Notes: generated by a model not told the origin, from the sequence alone. Positions 1 through 11,115 are shown, counted from the first letter of the stretch. The stretch is DNA of 64,000 bases from Amorphophallus konjac (GCA_022559845.1 CM040120.1:170606334-170670333); one strand, 5' to 3'. A program made the numbers and translations.

Positions 1-324
1 CATCTCTTAGGGCCAAGAAACCCTAATGACACAAGGGGATCAAAGGAAGGCTATCAAAGGAGAAAAGGGGTTGCAGGAAGAACTCCGTGAACAGTGTTTT
101 ATCCAAGCATTCTTCATCAAGTCTCAAGCATTTAAAGATCATCCTGAAGCCATTCAAATGAAAATCAAGCTGAGAAGCAAGCTTCATCAAAGACCTTCTT
201 CATCCACTAAGGGGGAGCTTAACTCTGAAGTTTTCATTTGTGTTTCTACTTCAATTTTCCATTGAGCTTCAAGTGTGTGTTCTTGTAATCTCTAAACATT
301 TGTGTGTGTGTGGATCTACCCAAA

Positions 325-363
<39 letters not shown>

Positions 364-923
364 CTTTCCTTCACATTTCTGTGTGATTCGATGCTTGTGC
401 ACCTTCGTGGGAGTTCCGAACTCTTCACAAGTGTGTGTGTGTGTTTTGTTCTTGTAATCCTTTACAAGATAGTGTGAGAATCCTCACAGTTAGTGAGGGG
501 TGGATGTAGGTTGCCGTCATTGCATCCGAACCACCTAAAAATTGCTGTCCTTGGTGTGGTTTGATCCTTATCTCCTACCCCCGTTCTGTGCTAGCACACA
601 CTATATCACTCTCTTGCATTTTTCGTTCAGATCTAGCATAATTTATCATTTCTACATTAGATCTTTGGTATATCAAAAGGTAGGTTTGGATTGACAAGAC
701 CATTCTTGTCAGGAAGATAATACCTTGCGTGAGCAGATTCTTCAGATTTATATCTCCGCCATAGTACCAAGGATCTGATGTGTGTGATATGTTTTGATAG
801 ATCTATTTGTTATTTCATCAGATCTAAGTCTCTAAAAGGTTGTTTCATCATATCTCTTTAATTCTGGTAAAAGTTTTGTAGAATTTGTAATCACCCAATT
901 CACCCCCCCCCCCTTGGGTGTCA
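1..923 (+). mobile_element. Sirevirus-type (Ty1/copia) LTR, 3' part
   Basis: This stretch looks like the transcribed R/U5 part of a Sirevirus-like LTR and ends in ..GGGTGTCA at 923. It shares three features in the same order with the LTRs at 18096-21273 and 57307-59310: a GTGAGGGGTGGA block (about 494-505), a GAACCACCTAAAAA block (about 529-541), and a TTCACCCCCC run close to the 3' end. An ACTCCGTGAACA stretch near 82 also matches the right-hand LTR near 58328. The 5' end lies outside the window, so it may be a solo LTR or part of an element. No coding frame here looks real. Confidence 0.7.
301..362. repeat. (TG)n microsatellite
   Basis: A nearly pure TG dinucleotide tract inside the LTR remnant, with a shorter TG run at about 431-443. 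Confidence 0.9.
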
Positions 924-1285
924 TTGATCGCGAGACTTCACTTCTTGTCTTTATGAGCCCGATTACCACCATTCGGTCTCTTCTTCCCATTGGTAGGCAC
1001 ACTATCCTCGGGACAACTCGCTCCTCCTTTCTTGGCAAGCCTTCTAGAAATTCGCTCCATCATATCCAAAGCATCTTCCAACACTTGGGCCTTCTTCACC
1101 ATCTCGGCATACACCTGAATCTCTGATGGTGCTAACTGTGGAATATACTCAACTCTCAAACCATTCAAGAACCTCATAGCTTTCATCTTCTCCGTACTAA
1201 CTAGGTGGGGTGCATAACGGGCTAACCTAGTAAATTGGGCTTCGTACTCCGCTACCGACAGGTTCCTCTTCTTTAGGGATGCAAA
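924..1285 (-). pseudogene. C-terminal part of gag, Ty3/gypsy element H (split by the CACTA)
   Basis: On the minus strand this encodes the second half of a retrotransposon Gag. It includes the typical SVAEYEAQFTRLARYAP block and a FLNGLR motif, then a basic tail ending at a TGA near 937. The first half lies at 44477-44875. If the CACTA element and one copy of its 3-bp TSD are ignored, the reading frame runs straight across the junction. Gag packages the element's RNA into virus-like particles. The left end is cut by the LTR ending at 923, and no zinc knuckle remains. Confidence 0.85.
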
Positions 1286-1530
1286 CACTACAAGAAAAGG
1301 CGATGTTAGCGATAGGAATTTCAGACGGAATTATTTGAGTCTCAATATCCGTCTGAATTTCAGAAAGATAGATTCCGTCTTAAATTCCATCTCTATTTCA
1401 GACAGATAATTATCTGTCGCACTATCCGTCCCAATTTGATACTTATATTCAGACGAAAACTATTATGTCTGAAATTTATTAAAATTTCAGACGAAACTAT
1501 GGTTCCTTTGAAATGCCGTCTGAAAATCAT
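1286..1530 (+). repeat. CACTA left terminus and subterminal repeats
   Basis: The terminal inverted repeat starts with CACTA at 1286-1290. About ten copies of a CAGACGG/CCGTCTG-like heptamer follow, in both orientations. In En/Spm elements such subterminal motifs are bound by the TNPA protein and are needed for transposition; that role is inferred from the family. The matching set lies at 43940-44476. Confidence 0.9.
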
Positions 1531-2100
1531 GAATTCCCCCGCTAAAATTGGCCCCTCCCCGCCACTCCCTGTCACTCACTTCCCCCCACTCTCCCTCTTA
1601 TTCTCTCTTTCGTCCATCTCCCTACCGTCGGAGCCGTCGCCGTCGCCGTCGCCGTCCTCCCCGTCGCCGCCGATCGTGGTCATCCTCACCGTCCTCGTCC
1701 TCGATCGTCGGCTGAAACTCGCCGTCACCGTCCTCACTTCGATAGGTAAACCCTGTCGATCCCTCTCCCTCTCCCTCTCCCGCTCCATCGCTCCTTCTCA
1801 CGCACACACTCGGCAGAGGAGGCGCTCACCCGGCCCCCTCCCTCTCCCTCTCCCATTCTCCCTCCCCCTCTCACGGTCCTGTCCTTCTCCCTCTCTGTGT
1901 TGGCAGCCCCCCTCCCCCTCCCTCGCCCTCTCTCCCTCTCCTGTTGGCCCCCCTCCCCCTCACAGACACACGCACACACAGACATAGACACACGCACCGT
2001 TGGCCCCCCTCCCTACTCCCGCCCTCTCTCCCTCTCCCGTTGGCCTCCCTCCCCCTCCCTGCTCCCACCCTCTCTCACCCTCACTCTGCGAATTAGATAA
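1531..2100. other. Pyrimidine-rich low-complexity stretch in CACTA 5' region
   Basis: The plus strand is strongly C/T-rich, with CTCCCTCTCCC-like runs and GTCGCCGTC-type triplet repeats near 1634-1670. Long frames on both strands are low-complexity artefacts. By position it could be part of the 5' leader or promoter of the element, but I see no domain in it. Confidence 0.5.
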
Positions 2101-3267
2101 ATTAATTTAATTTTAATTTATTTAATATATTTTTTATTCATGGTAGGCTAATCGGTCGAGAGGACGGGAACGAAAGAATCAGAGTTTTTTTACGAATAAA
2201 CAGTAAGTAAAAATTTGATTTTATTTTTATATGTTGTTTCAATTTATTTTAATTTCTATAATATTAAATAGATTTATTGTTAGGGTGATGGGAGGGGCAA
2301 ATAAAGCATGTAAATTAATTTATTAATTAGATTTTCTGGTAGTGTTACATCAATGTTAATCAAATGTAGGTATTCTTTGGATTCGGGAAAGGTAGTTTTT
2401 TTTTATGACGAGAAATCTAGCGGAGTAGTTGGGCAATGAATAACGGTGGCTCTAGGGAGGATAGCTAGTGGACGGACCGATTCAATGAACTTTCATATTC
2501 GAGTACTCATACTTTCTGCAATGCTCAACAAGTTCAAATCTCAATATAGGTGTACATACTACATACATCTAATTGTATGAACCCAGATTAATTATAGTAC
2601 ATACTACAATCATCGAATTCGCACAGCCGTAGATTAATAAAAGGGGAGTATGAAAGAGGACACGGTACAAGTACACACGATGATATATGCAGTGATTATT
2701 TCTCAAATGTAGTTAAGATCCAATGTCTGTGGAGTATATATCTGCCATCAAATGTAGTTAATTTTATTATCTTTCTTCCTTTCCCCCCTTCACTGACGTC
2801 CCATCCTCTATCTCACTTACTCAGTCTCTTTTTTATAAATACCTTAATTACACACACTCAAGTCTCTCTCTCTATAGATATATATACTTGCCTGAATTAT
2901 ATACTTGCCTGAATTATACTCTCTCTCTAGTTCATTGCTGTGATGAGAGAAGGTTCCCCACCCTTCGATAGGTACGAAAAGAAGAGTGTTACATTTTTTC
3001 TTTGAATGTTATTTAATATATAAGTTAGATGTAAGACGAGGTATGTTTGTAAGCGTTGAGAATATACATGTAGGAAAAACTTTGCATTTAGGGTCAATAG
3101 TGATTTGCACATGCGGGTAGCTTCTTACGCACACAAAGAGAGAAAATAAAGTTAAATTTAAGTATATATAGCACTTTAGATTCAGAACTTGAGTGATTAA
3201 AGTACTAGTTTGGTTTTACGTATTTTAATAGTTTATTCATTTCAGTTGGAATGAGAACTAATTAAAG
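2101..3267. other. CACTA internal non-coding DNA
   Basis: AT-rich sequence with no recognisable coding frame. It contains a CT-rich stretch followed by TTATAAATA near 2833-2841, which could be a TATA box on the plus strand. A short direct repeat of TATATACTTGCCTGAATT lies near 2881-2918. Nothing else stands out. Confidence 0.4.
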
Positions 3268-3294
3268 ATGTCCCATTTTCGGACGCCCGGGAGA

Positions 3295-3603
3295 AGTGTC
3301 GACTCTTGGAGTCGACTATTATTCAAGGGTGTTCTGTCAAAGACAAAATCTGAACACAAGGTGAATGTTTCGACTCTCACAGTCGACACATTTCATCGAG
3401 AGTTTTGTTTCGAGCAAAGAAACAAAAAATCCAGTCGAAAGTGTCGACTTTCAGAGTCGACACATTATGGCGGAGGTTCTTTCTACAGTAGAAAGCACTC
3501 TCTGGACTGTAAGTGTCAACTTTTGGAGTCGACACTTGCAGCCTGCTACGCCCAAGCAGCAAGCTGGGCTACAAGTGTCGACTCCAAGAGTCGACACTTG
3601 TAG
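3295..3603. repeat. Array of five GTCGAC-core palindromes
   Basis: Five imperfect inverted repeats of the form AGTGTCGACTC-spacer-GAGTCGACACT lie at about 3295-3318, 3366-3390, 3441-3463, 3512-3537 and 3569-3603, spaced about 60-75 bp apart. The last has two perfect 16-bp arms (3569-3584 and 3588-3603) around a CAA spacer. Similar GAGTCGAC motifs fill the Sirevirus LTR at 57530-58040. This block is therefore probably a piece of a Sirevirus-like U3 region carried in the CACTA. It ends exactly where the captured helicase fragment begins. Confidence 0.75.
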
Positions 3604-3699
3604 TGCCAGAACTGAAAAAGGCCTTAAGCAATTCTCTTAAACTCTCATATTTCCCGAAGTATCCTAGAAGTTTTTTCTGTCTGGGACTCAGACACAATA
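3604..3699 (-). pseudogene. Captured DRD1/CLASSY-type SNF2 fragment, left piece
   Basis: The minus strand continues the captured helicase fragment from 10031 once gag-only copy A and one CAATA duplication are set aside. The join gives a FTVLL..LSPRQK-like stretch, which corresponds to the FTVVLNLSxxQK region of DRD1/CLASSY-type SNF2 proteins downstream of the first helicase lobe. It is short and decayed. Its left limit coincides with the last palindrome of the preceding array. Confidence 0.65.
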
Positions 3700-5869
3700 T
3701 GATACGGGACGAGACATGGACACGGCAAGCTCGCGATCGTCCCTTGATGAGGGAAGCGTCGGAAGTGCGCGGTTGAGAAACCGGCAATGAGCTAGGGTGG
3801 TCGGCTCTCTTTTGCGCCCGGATCGGGTCACGGGACGGCTTTGCCCTCTCTCGCAGCAGTGATATTATAAATTGAAGGCGAGCTAGGTATCCCTACACAT
3901 GCTCTCTAGCAGCGGCATATAAAACATATAAAGAATTAAGCTAATGCCAAGTGTAAGGGTGAAGGCGATACCTCCACGCTCTCGGCGTGGCGAAGACGGC
4001 ACCCGGCCAAAGCTCGTACTCCCGGGAACTTAGTACATTATGTTTACAGCAGTACAAATAAGCCCACTCCACGCAGGGAGGTAAAGGGTGACACAAGTGG
4101 GCCCAGGAGGACCAAGTTCGGGTTGACGGGCGGTTTCGGGCAATGCTTCGGCTTCACGCGTACTCGTGCTAGTGGGGGCCCACGTATTGACCGGAGGGGT
4201 CGTGTGGGGCCTGATGACTCCTCTATTGTGGAGACACCTGGAAAGCGTTCCCCTGGGATGGCGAGCTGCTGGAACGACCGCCGGACGCCGGGCGGCCCTC
4301 GGACGACGCTCGCTGGGAACTCGGCCACGAACCTGAAAGTTCTGTTTGCAGGCGCGCGACTCGGAGAAAACTGCTGCTGCGATCAGCCCCGTCGTCGGAA
4401 TGCGACGAGATTAGCGCCGTTGGAAAGCTGACTCAGAATACTTCGACTTAGGGGTCTTCACAAAAAATAATCAGATCTGTATTTCTGATCATGTATTTTA
4501 CAAGCTTGCTGGAATCTGGCCAAAACTGCAGGGGCAGGTTCTGACTTCTCTGAAGATCGAAGTTGACCAGGGAGAAGACCTCCGAATCTGGAAATGATTT
4601 CTTCAGCAAAGTTGAAGGTCTCTGAGAGAGGAATCCGGGACTATTTTTGGTTTTTTGATTGGATAAGAAATGGATTTTCTGGGATGTTTTTAGTAGACCT
4701 GGGTCGGATCTGGGAAACTGTGGGTAGACTATTCTTGGGAACTTGGACGAAATTTGAAAAATACCTAGAGACCTTATCAAAAATTAAGAAAATTCCTGGT
4801 GGTAGATATATGTGGACAGAACTCCCAATAAATTTGGACGACCCAACCAAAATAAAAAGATGGTTCGAATGGGGTAAACTCAAAGCTGATGAATAGTAAA
4901 CAGAACCAGGACAGATCTGGAACTTGGACTTGGAAGAAAATCAAAAAAATAGCTAAAGGATGAATTTTGACGTGATTTTTTTGTGGGGATAAGGGTTCTA
5001 GAGGGGAACCAACCCTGAAATTTTGAGCTTCAGAAGATGACGGGAGTGATAGCAGAAATTCGGAGAAGAGGAACCTGTCCTGAGTGGACAGAACCACCGA
5101 AACCGTTGGCAACGACGCGTCGGCGGCGAGACGATGGCGGCGGCGATCACCGGAGTTGCTTCAGATGTTGGAGGGGATCAAGGGGGAAGGGATTACACTC
5201 TAGAAAGGGGAGAGGGGGTGGCGGAACCAGGGAGAGAGAGGGGAGGGGTGCAAATCTCCAAGGGGGCAAATGCCTTTTTTTCCTTCATTAATTCATTCAA
5301 TATGAAAAATACAACCTTATATAGGATGCCAACCAAACTCACCCTCAGCCCTTGGATCTAGGGGTTTGGATTGAAGGGCTGGGATACAATGTGAATCACA
5401 CATTTAATACATTAGTTTAATCTAATTTGACCATACTTATTCAACCTTGGACTAGATCCATTCAAACACCACCTAACAAGCCTAATAAGGCCAAAAGAGG
5501 GGGCGCCCCCTTCATGGGCCTCTCTTGGGCCTAGGCTGGTCCAAGGGCAGCCAACCCAACCCATTAACTCAAGTCTAGACTTGGGCCTTCCAAGTCTTGG
5601 TGGCCCATGAGAGGGAGTGGCCCAATTGGGCCTTAAATGACTAATATGGTCCATAAGGGTGGCACTTGGTCCAATATGAACTAGGCTTTCTAATGGACTC
5701 TACTAATGGCAATCTAACCTTGGACTTGACATAACAAATGGCCCATTGGCTTGATATAAGCCTTACAAGGAGCCCAAAAGAAAGAAAATACACAATTACA
5801 ATCTCATACAAGCCATAACTCACAAATACACTCCACCCGTGTAATGAAATCGCCTTTGATGCCCCATCA
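3700..5869 (-). repeat. 3' LTR of gag-only copy A
   Basis: It matches 7926-10030 over its full length but carries about 65 bp, near 4353-4418, that the other LTR lacks. Similar 65-bp-region sequence is absent from both LTRs of copy B, so this is a candidate insertion or a retained ancestral block. CCTTATATAGG near 5316-5325 reads as a TATATAAGG-type TATA box on the minus strand. Confidence 0.92.
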
Positions 5870-5886
5870 ATTCTCCCCGGGTGGGA
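5870..5886 (-). promoter_or_regulatory. Polypurine tract, copy A
   Basis: On the minus strand CCCGGGGAGAAT lies directly before the 3' LTR, where plus-strand DNA synthesis is primed. Copies B and C have the same tract. Confidence 0.75.
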
Positions 5887-6343
5887 GGAACTCGACCCCG
5901 TCGAGTAGGGGTATGGCTGCTCTGGTACTCCGGCGGATCTGTCACCGTGCCAAGTAACGTGGGTATGCTCCACTCCAAATGATCGGCACCTGCTCATTCC
6001 ATATATACTTGATATGCGCACTGCTATGGCTAAAGGTGGTCACTCCGAAGGGGCACTCTCAAAAGGGAGGAAACAGCTCGAAGACTCACTAGGAATCACC
6101 GCTGAGTCCCTATTGGTGACTGATCCGGGTATAGAAGTAAAACCGATCCCATACTCATCAAGTGAGTCCACTCGCCTCTTACTCGTAAGAGACCGACAAC
6201 GAGCTTGCACAAGACACATGCTGACTCACCATGCACAGACACACGAATGCAAACCACGCAAACAATCGACTCAAAATCACCACACAAATAAACCACATAA
6301 AGAAAACACACCGACTCATATATGACCCTAGACACACCTAATG

Positions 6344-7531
6344 TTAGTCCGACCCGTACATGGGTGACGGCGGACCAGGACACCCGAATATGTGCCATGC
6401 ATGCATGTTAGGCAACTGGGAATGGATGGCATAGGGAACACCTATACGTCGGGTGTGGTTATGCGTGGATGGTCTTTGGAATGTGGGCGACTCGGGTGGT
6501 TTAGAAGGGCCGGGTGTAGGTGGATCGGGGTTGGTGTATGTAGATGGACCATCTCGAGGGGAAGGGGCATAAAAGTGGGCTTCCTTGAAGAAGAGGTGTA
6601 CGGGTGGTAACTCGGGAAGTCTAAAAGTGAAGGGGTCAAAAGGGTCAAAGAAGGGATGACCCCTTGTGGTGGGTTCCCACAAGTCACAGTCCCACGTGTA
6701 GACGGTTTGAAGATGTGGGTAGTCACCTTCTTGAATTGTAACGGGTGGGACGGGGATCGTAGGCAAGAAGTAGGATTCCTCCCTCGGACAAAAGGGTATG
6801 AATTCGGGCTCGTCCGGTAAGGGGAGGAGTAAGAGGATCTCCGTGGTGACACAACCCCCGGTGCACTCGGATGTAATGGACCCATAGGCCGGATGGGTGA
6901 AGCTAAGACTAGCGGGTTGGTCGAAGCCTCGGGCCAATAAATGTGTAAAGGTCAACTGCCGGTCTAACCCTTTAAGCAGGTCGTCCAATGTGTTCACATA
7001 GTGACGAGACCGGAAGGTGGTATGAAATGAGTTGCTTGACACTAGTGGTAATGTGGGGTCCGTTGATGGGAAGGGAGGTGGGACCAAGCCATCCTTGAGC
7101 CAACTAAGAAGCGGCTCGGCTATGAAAAGCGTACCCGTTAGAAATACGGGTGGCTCGGGCCTTGGTGGTTCCAAATGAGAGGATTCCGAATCAAATTCGG
7201 AAAAAGAGATGGATGACATTGGAACTCTCTCGAGTGGTGAAGGCCATGGTGTAGGCGGCTGGGAGGTGGATGCTGGTCGAAAGCCACCATACCGAGAGAA
7301 GTGTGACTCAAATGGTTCGACCACTAGAGCGACTGTATAGGATTCCGCTAGAGAGAATGCATTGCGGATAAGACATTCCAATTGGAAGTGAAGGCGCAAA
7401 CCTCTCCGGAACTGAAATGCGGCCGTTTTGCTCTCCTCTCCCAAGCCATGTTCCAACCAATACCTATGATGTGCCCGAATGTACTCGGACACGGACCTAT
7501 CACCTTGGACGGGTAGACATGGGTTGGCCAT
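6344..7531 (-). CDS. Gag-like protein of non-autonomous LTR retrotransposon, 395 aa, intact
   Basis: An uninterrupted frame of 395 residues starts MANPCLPVQGDRSVSEYIRA and ends ..GPPSPMYGSD. Residues 10-90 (SVSEYIRAHHRYWLEHGLGE, then a FRRGLR motif and a SLAESYTVAL helix) have the arrangement of a plant retrotransposon Gag capsid C-terminal region. The rest is rich in proline and aromatic residues and matches no domain I know. There is no CCHC zinc knuckle and no enzymatic domain. The start is chosen because copy B has an ATG at the same place. This is the only intact frame of the family here; copies B and C are broken. Assignment as Gag rests on local similarity and context. Confidence 0.75.
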   Translation of the reverse strand: MANPCLPVQGDRSVSEYIRAHHRYWLEHGLGEESKTAAFQFRRGLRLHFQLECLIRNAFSLAESYTVALVVEPFESHFSRYGGFRPASTSQPPTPWPSPLERVPMSSISFSEFDSESSHLEPPRPEPPVFLTGTLFIAEPLLSWLKDGLVPPPFPSTDPTLPLVSSNSFHTTFRSRHYVNTLDDLLKGLDRQLTFTHLLARGFDQPASLSFTHPAYGSITSECTGGCVTTEILLLLPLPDEPEFIPFCPREESYFLPTIPVPPVTIQEGDYPHLQTVYTWDCDLWEPTTRGHPFFDPFDPFTFRLPELPPVHLFFKEAHFYAPSPRDGPSTYTNPDPPTPGPSKPPESPTFQRPSTHNHTRRIGVPYAIHSQLPNMHAWHIFGCPGPPSPMYGSD

Positions 7532-7910
7532 AGTTGCCTAAATACGGGAATGGATCCCTAGGAATGGATATGCAAGGCCATTTGGGCAAGACACTAGACA
7601 CGACCCTAAGTAATGCAAAGTTGGAATGCATGCACACTAAGGACCCTAGACGTAAACCAAGACTCGGTACGTGGCGGAGGTAATTGATCCGAAGATCACT
7701 CGCGCAAATGTGCGGCCTTCCCGATAGGCGTAGCCTAACGTTCGGACAACACCTTTTGATATACCGAGTAAAGGGATGTATGCGACCCAAAAAATGACTC
7801 TTTTTGTTGTTTTGAAAATATGATGATCCTAGACTCGACTTAAACCGACTAATGACTCGATGTAAATGACACTCTTTTTTTTTTCTTTTTGACACCCTAG
7901 ACTCAAACTC

Positions 7911-7925
7911 GCTCTGATACCAAAT
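7911..7925 (-). promoter_or_regulatory. Primer-binding site, copy A (tRNA-iMet)
   Basis: The minus strand reads ATTTGGTATCAGAGC immediately after the 5' LTR end, the standard initiator-methionine tRNA primer site of plant LTR retrotransposons. Confidence 0.9.
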
Positions 7926-10030
7926 TGATGCGGGACGAGACACGGACACGGCAAGCTCGCGATCGTCCCTTGATGAGGGAAGCGTCGGAAGTGCACGGTT
8001 GAGAAACCGGCAATGAGCTAGGGTGGTCGGCTCTCTTTTGCGCCCGGATCGGGTCACGGGACGGCTTCGCCCTCTCTCGCAGCAGTGATATTATAAATTG
8101 AAGGCGATCTAGGTATCCCTACACATGCTCTCTAGCAGCGGCATATAAAGCATATAAAGAATTAAGCTAATGCCAAGTGTAAGGGTGAAGGCGATACCTC
8201 CACGCTCTCAGCGTGGCGAAGACGGCACCCGGCCAAAGCTCGTACTCCCAGGAACTTAGTACATTATGTTTACAGCAGTACAAATAAGCCCACTCCACGC
8301 AGGGAGGTAAAGGGCGACACAAGTGGGCCCGGGAGGACCAAGTTCGGGTTGACGGGCGGTTTCGGGCAATGCTTCGGCTTCACGCGTACTCGTGCTAGTG
8401 GGGGCCCACGTATTGACCGGAGGGGTCGTGTGGGGCCTGATGACTCCTCTGTTGTGGAGACACCTGGAAAGCGTTCCCCTGGGATGGCGAGCTGCTGGAA
8501 CGACCGCCGGACGCCAGGCGGCCCTCGGACGACGCTCGCTGGGAACTCGGCCACGAACCTGAAAGTTCTGTTTGCAGGCGTTGGAAAGCTGACTCAGAAT
8601 ACTTTGACGTAGGGGTCTTTAAAAAAAATAATCAGATCTGTATTTCTGATCATGTATTTTACAAGCTTGCTGGAATCTGGCCAGAATTGCAGGGGCAGGT
8701 TCTGACTTCTCTGAAGATCGACGTTGACCGGGGAGAAGACCTCCGAATCTGGAAATGATTTCTTCAGCAAAGTTGAAGGTCTCTGAGAGAGGAATCCGGG
8801 ACTATTTTTGGTTTTTGATTGGATAAGAAATGGATTTTCTGGGATGTTTTTACTAGACCTGGGTCGGATCTGGGAAACTGTGGGTAGACTGTTCTTTGGA
8901 ACTTGGACGAAATTTGAAAAATACCTAGAGACCTTATCAAAAATTAAGAAAATTCCTGGGGGTAGATATATGTGGACAGAACTCCCAATAAATTTGGGCG
9001 ACCCAAAAAAAATAAAAAGATGGTTCGAATGGGGTAAACTCAGAGCTGATGAATAGTAAATAGAACCAGGACAGATCTGGAACTTGGACATGGAAGAAAA
9101 TCAAAAAAATAGCTAAAGGATGAATTTTGATGTGATTTTTTTTGTGGGGATAAGGGTTCTAGAGGGGAACCAACCCTGAAATTTTGAGCTTTAGAAGATG
9201 AAGGGAGTGATAGCAGAAATTCGGAGAAAAGGAACCTGTCCTGAGTGGACAGAACCACCGAAACCGTTGGCAACGACGCGTCGGCGGCGAGACGATGGCG
9301 GCGGTGATCACCGGAGTTACTTCAGATGCTGGAGGGGATCAAGGGGGAAGGGATTACACTCTAGAAAGGGGAGAGGGGGTGGAGGAACCAGGGAGAGAGA
9401 GGGGAGGGGCGCAAATCTCCAAGGGGGCAAATGCCTTTTTTTCCTTCATTAATTCATTCAATATGAAAAATACAACCTTATATAGGATGCCAACCAAACT
9501 CACCCTCAGCCCTTGGATCTAGGGGTTTGGATTGAAGGGCTGGGATACAATGTGAATCACACATTTAATACATTAGTTTAATCTAATTTGACCATACTTA
9601 TTCAACCTTGGACTAGATCCATTCAAACACCACCTAACAAGCCTAATAAGGCCAAAAGAGGGGGCGCCCCCTTCATGGGCCTCTCTTGGGCCTAGGCTGG
9701 TCCAAGGGCAGCCAACCCAACCCATTAACTCAAGTCTAGACTTGGGCCTTCCAAGTCTTGGTGGCCCATGAGAGGGAGTGGCCCAATTGGGCCTTAAATG
9801 ACTAATATGGTCCATAAGGGTGGCACTTGGTCCAATATGAACTAGGCTTTCTAATGGACTCTACTAATGGCAATCTAACCTTGGACTTGACATAAAAAAT
9901 GGCCCATTGGCTTGATATAAGCCTTACAAGGAGCCCAAAAGAAAGAAAATACACAATTACAATCTCATACAAGCCATAACTCACAAATACACTCCACCCG
10001 TGTAATGAAATCGCCTTTGATGCCCCATCA
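7926..10030 (-). repeat. 5' LTR of gag-only copy A
   Basis: The partner LTR of 3700-5869, 2105 bp, with the same TGAT..ATCA ends. It lacks the 65-bp segment near position 8580. Confidence 0.93.
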
Positions 10031-10265
10031 CAATAGCACAGTGAAATCAATGTGTCCTTGCAACTCATCCAAGAATTCGGCTTAGTAGTAATGCAAGACA
10101 TCTCCGGTCATCTCCCGTAGGTCCTTTATGATAGAAATTCTCCTTTTACAATGATCTTCGTTTTGCAATGTTTCTTCCACTATATCAAAGAAAGTTGCCT
10201 TTGCATCAACTTTCAGGTGCCTCCTACTGCCACTTGACATACATGCTCTACTCAGGATACTTTCA

Positions 10266-10307
10266 TCTCATGGCATCTCGTGATGAGTCTCATGGCATCT
10301 CGTGATG
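10266..10307. repeat. 22-bp direct repeat at the hairpin base
   Basis: TCTCATGGCATCTCGTGATG occurs twice in tandem (10266-10285 and 10288-10307), directly left of the inverted repeat. It may be a scar of the rearrangement that created the foldback. Confidence 0.85.
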
Positions 10308-10310
10308 GTA

Positions 10311-11115
10311 GTTCCATCATTGGCAAGTAGAAGAACTTCTTCTGTATGACTTCTACTCTGTTAAGGTTGACAATAGATCTCAGCAGCTTGATGTTCTTTA
10401 AAAATGGGAGGAGAACAGGAGTATTCTTTTCTTGGGCTATAAGCAGTTTCCTAGAATTGTGTGCGATGTAAGAAACGAGATAGCGGTTGCATGTCAGGAG
10501 AGGTTACTAAAGGTCCCTAGCCTTCTCATTTTAGATAAAGGCCATACTCCCAGAAAAGAAGACACAAATATTCTTTCTACGCTGGAAAAGGTGCAAACTC
10601 CCCGTAAGGTGGTCCTTTCAGGGACACTATTTCAAAATCATGTCAAAGAAGTTTTTAATATATATTGAATCTAGTGCGTCGTAAGTTTTCATAAACATGG
10701 ACTCATCATGACATGTACGTGCCAAGTCCATGTTCTCAAACTTACGACGCACTAGATACAATATATGAAAAACTTCTTTGACATGATTCTAAAATAGTGT
10801 CCCTGAAAGGACCATGCACCTTACGGGGAGTTTGCATCTTTTCTAGCGTAGAAAGAATATTTGTGTCTTCATTTCTGTGAGTATGGCCTTCATCTAAATT
10901 GAGAGGCTAGGGACCTTTAGTAACCTCTCCTGACATGCAGCCTTATCTCGTCTCTTACATCGCACACAATTCTAGAAAACTACTTATAACCCAAGAAAAG
11001 AATACTATTGTTCTCCTCTCATTTTTGAAGAACATCAAGCTGTTGAGATCTATTGTCAACCTTAACAGAGTAGAAGTCATATAGAGAAAGTTCTTCTACT
11101 TACCAATGATGGAAC
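10311..11115. repeat. Inverted repeat (hairpin) of SNF2 gene fragment
   Basis: The left arm (10311-10703) is the reverse complement of the right arm (10725-11115), with about 21 bp between them. The arms agree at roughly nine positions in ten by eye. Many differences are C/T or G/A changes, with a few small indels. The right arm keeps the gene-sense orientation on the minus strand and keeps DEGH. The left arm reads on the plus strand as a 79-residue frame (10432-10668) with DKGH. Any transcript through the region in either direction would fold into a long double-stranded RNA. Confidence 0.92.

Larger units (their letters stand above)
3700..10030 (-). mobile_element. Gag-only LTR retrotransposon, copy A (TR-GAG type)
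   Basis: A complete element on the minus strand with LTRs at 7926-10030 (5') and 3700-5869 (3'), flanked by a CAATA target duplication (3695-3699 and 10031-10035). The LTR ends are TGAT..ATCA. A primer-binding site matching initiator tRNA-Met adjoins the 5' LTR, and a purine-rich tract adjoins the 3' LTR. The internal region is only about 2 kb and encodes one gag-like protein with no protease, reverse transcriptase or integrase. It must therefore depend on an autonomous partner. Two relatives lie at 21730-27978 and 35200-38160. Confidence 0.93.

Noticed and set aside
1..923. A complete short LTR element starting after the AAGGGGGAG tract at 209-217
   Set aside because: No TG start with matching features follows that tract, and the sequence upstream (CTCCGTGAACA) matches the inside of the Sirevirus LTR at 58328.
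1576..2100. Overlapping frames rich in Arg/Glu or Ser/Pro
   Set aside because: Pyrimidine-rich low complexity; no domain, and frames on both strands mirror each other.
4123..4431. Frames inside the LTRs of the gag-only family (also 8349-8612, 23160-23473, 27249-27785, 37414-37876)
   Set aside because: They repeat in every LTR copy on both strands, lack domains and are not conserved as protein.
10432..10668. 79-residue plus-strand frame with [12 protein letters not shown] as a separate helicase gene
   Set aside because: It is the inverted arm of the foldback, not an independent gene.
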